A stretch of DNA of 12,221 bases, taken from NCBI GenBank assembly GCA_017304505.1, contig JAFKKQ010000095.1, forward strand, positions 1-12,221, read 5' to 3'. This document shows, piece by piece, positions 7,608-12,221 of this stretch. A model generated the notes under the pieces. That model did not search any database, was not told the DNA's origin, and saw nothing but the letters and a program-made list of their open reading frames with translations. The position numbers and the translations under genes are program-made. The stretch comes from Hyphomicrobiales bacterium. Its GTDB lineage: Bacteria > Pseudomonadota > Alphaproteobacteria > Rhizobiales > Xanthobacteraceae. Position 1 is the first letter of the stretch. Every line of letters starts with the position of its first letter.

Positions 7608-7698
7608 CTCTCCCTCCGCCGGCATGACCCGGATCAGGTTCGGTGGGTTAGCTTTCGCCTCTCAGCCCGGCGGTGTGCCGGACACCCCATGAGATTGC
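7606..7698 (-). promoter_or_regulatory. TPP riboswitch (THI element)
   Basis: On the minus strand the leader shows the conserved TPP aptamer in order: GGGGTG, a short P3 arm, GGGCTGAGAGG (the CTGAGA core lies at 7660-7665), AACCCACC, GAACCTGATCCGGGT (7627-7641), TGCCGGCGGAGGGA. The CTGAGA and CCTGATC boxes bind the pyrimidine and diphosphate ends of TPP. GCAATCTC at 7691-7698 can pair with GAGAT at 7606-7610 to extend P1, which would take in the Shine-Dalgarno neighbourhood and the first two bases of the chosen thiM ATG. This predicts that bound TPP blocks thiM translation, the usual mode in proteobacteria. No separate terminator hairpin with a T run is seen between aptamer and gene. Confidence 0.96.
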
Positions 7699-7704
7699 GC
7701 TAAA

Positions 7705-7733
7705 AACGTAGTCTGCCCGCATCCCCGGTGCAA
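7705..7733 (-). promoter_or_regulatory. Candidate sigma-70 promoter for the thiamine operon
   Basis: On the minus strand TTGCAC (7728-7733) and TACGTT (7705-7710) are separated by exactly 17 bases. The -35 element is a fair match to consensus and the -10 is weak. Transcription would begin about seven bases further on, right at the 5' edge of the TPP aptamer, which is where a riboswitch leader should start. The assignment rests on pattern and position only. Confidence 0.45.
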
Positions 7734-7746
7734 GCTTTGCGCACCC

Positions 7747-7770
7747 GCCTTGCCAGAGGCAGGCGTTTTT
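7747..7770 (+). terminator. Terminator-like hairpin in the leader of the AsnC/Lrp-domain gene
   Basis: On the plus strand GCCT(T)GCC (7747-7754) can pair with GGCAGGC (7758-7764) through a stem with one bulged T and a 3-base loop. A G and five Ts (7766-7770) follow. It looks like a short intrinsic terminator, yet no plus-strand gene lies upstream of it. It sits 23 bases before the AsnC/Lrp-domain start codon, so it could be an attenuator, a stop for stray transcription out of the divergent region, or chance. Confidence 0.35.
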
Positions 7771-7793
7771 GCTGGATTGGGGCCGGAGGTCAC

Positions 7794-8030
7794 ATGGTCC
7801 CGTTCTTCGTCCAGATCAAATGCCAGCTCGGCAAATCCTATGAGGTGGCCAACCGCCTCGCGGATGCGGAGGTGGCGTCGGAAATCTATTCGACCGCCGG
7901 CGAGTTCGACTTGCTCGTGAAGGTCTATGTGGAGGCCGGCGTCGACATCGGCCACTTCGTCAACGAGAAGATTCAAGCAGTGCCGGGCATCCACGACACC
8001 CGCACCATCATCACCTTCAAGGCGTTCTGA
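7794..8030 (+). CDS. Stand-alone AsnC/Lrp effector-binding (RAM) domain protein
   Basis: A 78-residue protein made up only of the alpha-beta ligand-binding domain of AsnC/Lrp regulators: VPFFVQIKCQLGKSYEVANRLA, then a central GEFDLLVKVYV strand, and a C-terminal VPGIHDTRTIITFKAF strand. There is no helix-turn-helix, so it cannot bind DNA like Lrp itself. Such single-domain proteins form ring-like oligomers and may bind amino acids or modulate full-length partners. The ATG at 7794 was chosen because a perfect GGAGGT lies three bases upstream; the open frame further upstream adds only non-family residues. It is divergent from the thiamine operon and convergent with the cytochrome block. Small genes of this type are common in Bradyrhizobium-like genomes. 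Its function here is unknown. Confidence 0.88.
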   Translation: MVPFFVQIKCQLGKSYEVANRLADAEVASEIYSTAGEFDLLVKVYVEAGVDIGHFVNEKIQAVPGIHDTRTIITFKAF

Positions 8031-8092
8031 AACGGACCGGCGACACGCGCCAAGCCGTCTCGAAACGGTCCCGCGCGAGCGAAGCTCTGCCG

Positions 8093-8921
8093 CTATTCCG
8101 GCCGCTTGGGCCCCTCGACCGGCGGCAGCGACATGACATAGGTCGCTATCGCCTCACGATCGGCGGCGCTGAGTTGGCTGATGTTGCCGACCACTTTCCC
8201 CATCTCGCCGCCGACCGTATCGCCCATCGGCGTTTCGCCAGTCTCCAGCAAGGTGACAAGCTCGTCGTGCGACAAGGTCAGCGCCTTCTGGGTGATGTTG
8301 GGCACAAAGCCCTCGCCGCCCGGATCGGGGCCGCCGGCAAAGCGCTGGCTTGCAACGATACCGCCGAGCAGATTGCGCGGCGAATGGCACTCGGCGCAGT
8401 GACCGGGCCCGTTGACGAGATAAGCGCCGCGATTCCAGGCGGCATCTTTGCTTGGATCGGGTTTGAACGGTTCGCCGTCGAGGAACAGAAATTTCCACAC
8501 ACCCAACGTGCGACGGATGTTGAATGGAAACGGCAGGTCGTGCGGCTTTGAACGGCCCGACACCGCAGGCAGCGTCTTGATGTAAGCGAACAGGTCGCGC
8601 ACATCGTCGGTACGCATGCGTTGATAGGATGTGTAGGGAAACGCCGGGTAAAGATGCTGGCCGTCCGGCGACGTACCCTTAAGAATGGCGGTCACGAAAT
8701 CAGCCGAACCCGCCCCCGAGCTTGGTCTTGTCGTCCTGGCCCGGCGTGGCGTGGCACGACGAGCAGCCGCCGACGAGGAACATCACCTTGCCGTTGGCGA
8801 GATCGGGGGTGCGCGGAGCCAGTGCGCTGGCCGGCACGGCCGCAGGGGCCGTCAAGACCCAGAATACGCCGAGCCCCAACGCAATCGCGAATACCGCAAC
8901 CGCAATCAGCCTTCGCCCCAT
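8093..8921 (-). pseudogene. Diheme c-type cytochrome, frame broken by an internal deletion
   Basis: The 5' part starts at the ATG at 8919-8921 after GAGAGGC. It has an N-terminal membrane or signal segment (residues 4-23, RRLIAVAVFAIALGLGVFWV) and the first heme site CSSCH (residues 53-57), then reads DKTKLGGG and hits a TGA around 8700. One frame over, sense coding resumes at once as ADFVTAILKGTSPDGQHLYP. It continues through YQRMRTDDVRDLFAYIKTLP, DLPFPFNIRR, the second heme site in GHCAECHSPRN, and FVPNITQ to the TAG at 8093. Relatives have about 30 extra residues between LGGG and ADFVTA, with a PFGTFY/PNISPD-type motif. The gene therefore seems to have lost roughly 85-90 bases out of frame. 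Intact members carry electrons in the periplasm, often beside dehydrogenases or sulfur-oxidising enzymes. It follows cytochrome c' by 106 bases on the same strand. Confidence 0.85.
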
Positions 8922-8963
8922 CGACGCCTCTCGATCCCCTAAAAAATGCACCGTGAATCCCAA

Positions 8964-8992
8964 CGGGCGGCGCGCCCAGGGCCCGCCGCCCG
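8964..8992. repeat. Strong GC hairpin between the two cytochrome genes
   Basis: Perfect 9-base arms CGGGCGGCG (8964-8972) and CGCCGCCCG (8984-8992) flank an 11-base loop. In the minus-strand transcript it follows the cytochrome c' stop, but no U run comes after it, so it is not a standard terminator. It may stabilise the upstream message or pause transcription before the downstream cytochrome gene. On the plus strand it is followed by ATTGTTTT, but no plus-strand gene ends nearby. Confidence 0.5.
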
Positions 8993-9027
8993 CGATTGTT
9001 TTAAAGCGCGGTGAAGGTCCTCAACGA

Positions 9028-9462
9028 TCAGGTTTTCTTGCGATAGGTGCGGTGGCACCCTCCGCAATCCTTGCCGACGTCGCTCATTGCATCCTTAAAA
9101 CTGTCGAGATCTGTGACTTTGCTCTCGGCCGCCTTCGCACTTGTGCCAAACTCGGCAAGCTTGGCGTCAAAATCAGCCTTGTTCTCCCAAATCGCCGGCA
9201 GTGCCGCAGTATCACCCGACTTGGAGTGGTCAGGGTACAGTGTCTTCGACTTCTCGCTCACGGCAGCAAACGTGGCCAGAACCTTCTTGGCTTTGGCAAG
9301 GTCGAACGATTGCTTGCCCGTGATCATTTCCCGGGCAATGCGGCTTTGCGCGCCGTTTTCCTTCATCAGCTCTTTGCGAGCCGAGATCGGATCGCTTTGT
9401 GCAAGAACGGCGGTTGCGCCCAGTGCGGCAATGGCGGAGGCAAGAACGATGTGCCTGATCAT
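9028..9462 (-). CDS. Cytochrome c' (class II c-type cytochrome)
   Basis: A 144-residue periplasmic heme protein. A signal peptide of 21-22 residues (MIRHIVLASA ... AVLAQ) precedes a predicted four-helix bundle: SDPISARKELMKENGAQSR, then FDLAKAKKVLATFAAVSEKSKTL, then the IWENKADFDAKLAEFGTSAKAAE helix. The single heme site CGGCH lies near the C-terminus at residues 133-137, which is the defining layout of class II cytochromes. Cytochromes c' bind NO and related gases and are often linked to denitrification or NO stress; the electron partner is unknown. The ATG at 9460-9462 is preceded by AGAGGGG, and the open frame upstream is not signal-like. An intrinsic terminator lies ~40 bases upstream, separating it from the efflux pump, so any promoter is either very close or overlaps the terminator. 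Confidence 0.93.
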   Translation of the reverse strand: MIRHIVLASAIAALGATAVLAQSDPISARKELMKENGAQSRIAREMITGKQSFDLAKAKKVLATFAAVSEKSKTLYPDHSKSGDTAALPAIWENKADFDAKLAEFGTSAKAAESKVTDLDSFKDAMSDVGKDCGGCHRTYRKKT

Positions 9463-9501
9463 GAATCCCCTCTGTTTGCGGCGTTGCTTCCGACGGTTAC
9501 C

Positions 9502-9535
9502 AAAAACCGTCTCGGCTCCCAAACGGGGAGCCGAG
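9502..9535 (-). terminator. Intrinsic terminator downstream of the RND pump gene
   Basis: On the minus strand a perfect 10-base stem (CTCGGCTCCC paired with GGGAGCCGAG, arms 9526-9535 and 9511-9520) closes a 5-base loop. It is followed by ACGG and TTTTT (complement of 9502-9506). The orientation fits the end of the efflux-pump transcript, whose stop is at 9713, and insulates the cytochrome c' gene. The 4-base gap before the T run makes it somewhat non-ideal. Confidence 0.75.
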
Positions 9536-9712
9536 TGCTGGAAACAACAATGTGCCCAGGATTATTCCGGATTGCGACCGACGAAAGGCGCGCGTTTCAC
9601 ACATATGTGAATAGAGAGCGCACCGCGAACACACAGCCGTGAAGAGCACAGCGAACATAGTCCCGCGCCGCCGTGCACACAAGACACAACGTCCATTCTC
9701 GTTATACGAGAA
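9536..9712. other. Intergenic stretch with short repeats, no gene seen
   Basis: No credible coding sequence is visible here; the open frames have no ribosome sites or family character and change between strands. Visible structure: a perfect 10-base palindrome CACATATGTG (9600-9609), and an imperfect direct repeat of AGAGCGCACCGCGAACA (9615-9631) as AGAGCACAGCGAACA (9643-9657). Base composition is less GC-rich than in the flanking genes. A cytochrome c' promoter could lie here, but none is clear. Confidence 0.5.
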
Positions 9713-9713
9713 T
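9695..9713. repeat. 19-base palindrome touching the RND pump stop codon
   Basis: ATTCTCGT-TAT-ACGAGAAT is a perfect inverted repeat with 8-base arms and a 3-base centre. It ends on the last base of the efflux-pump stop codon (TGA, complement of 9713-9715). No T run follows on the minus strand. The size and symmetry resemble a repressor operator or a small mRNA-end hairpin. No regulator gene is adjacent. Confidence 0.6.
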
Positions 9714-12221
9714 CATTCGGCCGGATGCGGCGCCGTTTCGCCACGGTGTCTGCCTTCGCCACGGTGTCTGCCAAAGCGCGCGGCAAGCCAGCGGCTGACC
9801 ACGTAGAACACCGGCGTGAAAACCAAGCCGAACACGGTGACGCCGATCATGCCCGAGAACACCGCGGTACCCAAGGTCTGCCGCAGTTCCGCGCCCGCGC
9901 CGACCGCCCAGACCATCGGCGACACGCCGAAGATGAAAGCGAGCGAGGTCATCAAGATCGGGCGGAACCGTAACCGCGCCGCTTCGACCGCCGCCGCCAT
10001 GCGGTCGACGCCCCTGTCCTCAACCTGTTTCGCGAATTCGACGATCAGGATGGCGTTCTTGGCCGCAAGGCCGATCAGAACGATGAAGCCCACCTGCGTC
10101 AGGATGTTGTTGTCCTGACCGCGCAGAACGACGCCCACAATCGATGCGATCAGGCACATCGGAACGATCAGGATAACGGCAACCGGCAATGTCAGGCTTT
10201 CGAACTGAGCGGCAAGCACCAAGAACACGAACACCACCGCCAACACGAAGGCGAAGATCGCCGTGTTGCCTGCTCGCAACTGCTGGAAAGCCAACGTCGT
10301 CCACTCATAGGAGAACCCATCCGGCAGCGTTTCGGCTGCGAGCTTCTCCATGATCGCCATCGCCTGCCCTTGGCTGTAACCAGGGGCGGCGGCACCGTCG
10401 AGTTCGGCGGACGGATAGAGATTATATCGCGGCACACGATACGGCCCCGAGACGTTACGAACCGTCGTGAACGACCCGAGCGGCACCGTATCGCCATTAT
10501 GGTTGCGCACGCGAATCGCCAACACGTCTTTGGTATCCATGCGCTCGTCGGCCTTGGCCTGGGCGACGACGCGGAACGTGCGGCCGAACAGGTTGAAGTC
10601 GTTGACATAAGCCGAGCCGAGATAAATCTGCAGCGCGGAGAACACGTCGGATACATTGATACCGAGCAGTTGCGCCTTGGTCCGGTCGATATCGAGATAA
10701 ATCTGCGGGGTCGATGTCTCGAACAGCGAGAACACCTGCTGCAGACCGGGCGTCTGCGCAGCTTTGCCCATCATCGCGTAAGTCGCGGCCTGCAGCGCTT
10801 CCGGGCCACGCCCGCCGCGGTCCTCGACGATCATGCGGAAACCACCGGCGTTTCCGATGCCCGCGACCGGAGGCGGCGCCACCACCAGGATCAAGGCATC
10901 CTGAATGCCGGCCAGCTTGGCAAACAACGCGCGCTGAATGCCCTCGGCGGATTGATTGGGATCCTTGGCGCGTTTCTCAAACGAGTCGAGCACCAGGAAG
11001 GCCGCGCCGGCGTTGGGAGCATTGCTGAATGTCGCCCCCGAAAAGCCCACGATATTCACTGCGCCGCTCACGCCGGGCACCTTCAACGACGCTTCCACGA
11101 TCCTGCGCTGGACGTCGTCGGTGCGCTGAAGCGACGAGCCCGGCGGGAGTTGAGCCACGACGATCAGATAGCCGCGGTCGAGCGCGGGAATGAACCCGCG
11201 CGGCGTCTGGCGGAATTCGTTGAGGCCAAAGGCGATAACGACTGCGTAGACGGCCAGCATGATGACAGCAAAGCGAACCACCCGCACGGCGAGCCAGCCA
11301 TAGGCGCCGGCCAACCGATCAAAACCCCAATTGAATGCGCCGAAGAACCCGCGCAGCGGGCGCTGCCACCAGCCCGGCCGGCTGTGCTGGTCGTGCGGCT
11401 TGAGCAACAAGGCGCACAAAGCCGGCGACAAGGTGAGCGATGTGATCAGCGAGATTACCGTCGCGCCGGCAATCGTCAGTGCGAACTGCCGGTAGAACTG
11501 ACCGGAGATGCCGGTGATGAACGCCGACGGCACGAACACCGCGCACAGCACGAGCGCGATCGCGACCAGCGCGGTGCCGACCTCGTCCATGCTTCGTCTC
11601 GCGGCGTCGCGCGGACTGAGGCCCGCGGCAATGTTCCGCTCAACATTCTCGACCACGACAATGGCGTCGTCGACGACGATGCCGACAGCCAGCACCAAGC
11701 CGAACAGCGACAGGTTGTTGAGCGAGAAGCCAAACGCCGCCATCAGGAAGAACGTGCCGATCAGCGAGACCGGAATGGCGATGAGCGGAATGACGGCGGC
11801 ACGCCAAGTCTGCAGAAACAGCACGATCACGAGAACGACCAGCAGGATCGCCTCAAGGATCGTCTCCATCACGGCGTCAACCGATTGCTGGATGAACTGC
11901 GTCGGATCGTAGACGATGGAATATTCGAGTCCGGACGGGAAACGCTTGGCGGCCTCCGCCATCGAGGCCCGAACCGCTTGCGCCGTTGCCAATGCATTCG
12001 AACCGGGGCGCTGGAATACCGCCAAAGCCACCGCCGGATCGAGGTTCAGGTAGGAGTTCGACGAATAGTCGAGCCCACCCAACTCGACCCGAGCCACATC
12101 CTTGAGCCGCACGACCGCGCCCGGCGTCTGCTTGACCACCACGTTGCCGAACTGGTCGGGGTCGGCCAACCGATCAAAACCCCAATTGAATGCGCCGAAG
12201 AACCCGCGCAGCGGGCGCTGC
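9713..12221 (-). CDS. RND multidrug efflux pump, HAE1/AcrB-like inner-membrane subunit, N-terminus missing
   Basis: About 818 residues are visible, corresponding roughly to AcrB residue 250 to the C-terminus. The first ~250 residues (TM1, the start of the porter domain) lie off the right edge. The pump uses proton import to drive drugs or solutes out through a TolC-like channel. Landmarks: VVRLKDVARVELGG; TM-rich block with GIVVDDAIVVVENVERN, where the Asp pair (11666-11671) matches the AcrB proton-relay residues; ITSLTLSPALCALLLKP; a second periplasmic half (RGFIPALDRGYLIV ... VNDFNLFGRTFRV); and LAAKNAILIVEFAKQ with the relay Lys near 10058. The C-terminal tail carries a duplicated GRHRGE. 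The adaptor gene would lie upstream, outside the window. Beyond 12162 the sequence is an exact copy of part of the same gene, so the right-hand 59 bases may not be its true continuation. Confidence 0.93.
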   Translation of the reverse strand, partial: QRPLRGFFGAFNWGFDRLADPDQFGNVVVKQTPGAVVRLKDVARVELGGLDYSSNSYLNLDPAVALAVFQRPGSNALATAQAVRASMAEAAKRFPSGLEYSIVYDPTQFIQQSVDAVMETILEAILLVVLVIVLFLQTWRAAVIPLIAIPVSLIGTFFLMAAFGFSLNNLSLFGLVLAVGIVVDDAIVVVENVERNIAAGLSPRDAARRSMDEVGTALVAIALVLCAVFVPSAFITGISGQFYRQFALTIAGATVISLITSLTLSPALCALLLKPHDQHSRPGWWQRPLRGFFGAFNWGFDRLAGAYGWLAVRVVRFAVIMLAVYAVVIAFGLNEFRQTPRGFIPALDRGYLIVVAQLPPGSSLQRTDDVQRRIVEASLKVPGVSGAVNIVGFSGATFSNAPNAGAAFLVLDSFEKRAKDPNQSAEGIQRALFAKLAGIQDALILVVAPPPVAGIGNAGGFRMIVEDRGGRGPEALQAATYAMMGKAAQTPGLQQVFSLFETSTPQIYLDIDRTKAQLLGINVSDVFSALQIYLGSAYVNDFNLFGRTFRVVAQAKADERMDTKDVLAIRVRNHNGDTVPLGSFTTVRNVSGPYRVPRYNLYPSAELDGAAAPGYSQGQAMAIMEKLAAETLPDGFSYEWTTLAFQQLRAGNTAIFAFVLAVVFVFLVLAAQFESLTLPVAVILIVPMCLIASIVGVVLRGQDNNILTQVGFIVLIGLAAKNAILIVEFAKQVEDRGVDRMAAAVEAARLRFRPILMTSLAFIFGVSPMVWAVGAGAELRQTLGTAVFSGMIGVTVFGLVFTPVFYVVSRWLAARFGRHRGEGRHRGETAPHPAE
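9737..9772. repeat. Perfect 18-base tandem duplication in the 3' end of the RND gene
   Basis: TTCGCCACGGTGTCTGCC occurs twice without a gap (9737-9754 and 9755-9772). On the minus strand each copy encodes GRHRGE, so the C-terminal tail reads GRHRGEGRHRGE. The unit is a multiple of three, which keeps the frame. It lies in the cytoplasmic tail after the last membrane helix, where length changes are tolerated. Confidence 0.95.
11308..11366. repeat. Inner copy of a 59-base exact direct repeat (other copy 12163-12221)
   Basis: Within the RND gene this segment encodes the linker after the first membrane block (QRPLRGFFGAFNWGFDRLA), a natural position for that sequence in AcrB-like proteins because GAYGW and the next membrane helix follow. 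The identical 59 bases recur at the right edge, 855 bases away and in the same frame. Confidence 0.97.
12163..12221. repeat. Terminal copy of the 59-base direct repeat, probable assembly artefact
   Basis: The last 59 bases are identical to 11308-11366, and the match stops only at the window edge on one side and at 12163 on the other. In protein terms FNWGFDRLA is joined to DPDQFGNVV. A normal pump would have porter-domain sequence before GRLADPDQFGNVV, not the mid-protein linker. The odd length, perfect identity and position at the very end fit a de Bruijn-graph contig end better than biology. Confidence 0.85.

Noticed and set aside
7608..7625. thiM start at 7625
   Set aside because: The ATG and the codons after it are conserved aptamer sequence (ATGCCGGCGGAGGGA), which must stay RNA structure rather than code.
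6373..7692. 439-codon open frame on the plus strand across thiE, thiM and the riboswitch
   Set aside because: It runs antisense through the TPP aptamer and ThiM, has low-complexity Ala/Ser/Arg content, and has no ribosome site tied to a plausible start.
8034..8071. GGACCG/CGGTCC inverted repeat between the AsnC/Lrp-domain and cytochrome genes as a terminator
   Set aside because: The stem is only 6 bases with a 26-base loop and no T run on either side.
8698..8704. Two separate functional genes instead of one broken cytochrome
   Set aside because: The downstream part lacks a signal peptide, a plausible start and its own ribosome site, and together the halves match one diheme cytochrome with a gap.
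9562..9786. Short Cys-rich open frame on the minus strand
   Set aside because: It overlaps the pump's 3' end and the intergenic repeats, has no ribosome site, and its Cys content follows from TGT/TGC-rich repeats.
12163..12221. Terminal repeat as evidence of a circular molecule or transposon end
   Set aside because: The matching copy is internal (11308) and not at the left edge, so it does not close a circle, and no transposase or target duplication is present.

Overview
The window looks like a chromosomal piece from a GC-rich alphaproteobacterium, most likely of the order Hyphomicrobiales (Bradyrhizobium/Rhodopseudomonas/Xanthobacteraceae type). This is inferred from several things: tandem Bug/TctC-type solute receptors, a long PyrE of the kind seen in that group, a stand-alone AsnC/Lrp effector domain, a ThiE with the GTTSK-type loop, and a cytochrome c' next to a diheme cytochrome c. 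No rRNA or tRNA gene, insertion sequence, phage gene or CRISPR array was recognised.

Layout, left to right. (1) 1-1204, minus strand: two tandem tripartite-tricarboxylate-type periplasmic receptors; the left one is cut by the window edge. (2) 1464-4289, plus strand: a four-gene block. It holds a broken 4,5-dihydroxyphthalate decarboxylase-like/NMT1-like gene, pyrE, a CoxG-like SRPBCC protein and type 1 isopentenyl-diphosphate isomerase (idi). (3) 4286-7698, minus strand: a TPP riboswitch followed by thiM-thiE-thiD, coupled by ATGA overlaps, and then a TakP-like TRAP substrate-binding protein only 21 bases downstream. This block meets idi tail to tail, with overlapping stop codons. (4) 7794-8030, plus strand: a 78-residue AsnC/Lrp ligand-binding domain protein, divergent from the thiamine operon. 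(5) 8093-9462, minus strand: cytochrome c' followed by a broken diheme cytochrome c. (6) 9502-9535: an intrinsic terminator. (7) 9713-12221, minus strand: a large HAE1-type RND efflux pump that lacks its N-terminal part.

How the genes work together. The thiMED block is a thiamine salvage pathway: ThiM and ThiD phosphorylate the thiazole and pyrimidine halves and ThiE joins them. It is controlled by the TPP riboswitch, whose P1 helix and Shine-Dalgarno overlap give a clear start-site choice for thiM. The TRAP receptor has no membrane subunits nearby and appears to be co-transcribed with thiMED, so it may feed the salvage pathway; that is inference. The Bug receptors and the broken decarboxylase-like gene suggest aromatic or organic-acid use.

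Caution on integrity. Two genes (junctions near 1604 and near 8702) each appear to have lost about 25-30 codons out of frame while both flanks remain clean. The last 59 bases of the window are an exact in-frame copy of 11308-11366. Together these suggest assembly faults at least as much as biology. I did not find a convincing undescribed system. The best biological lead is the riboswitch-controlled thiMED-TRAP receptor operon.
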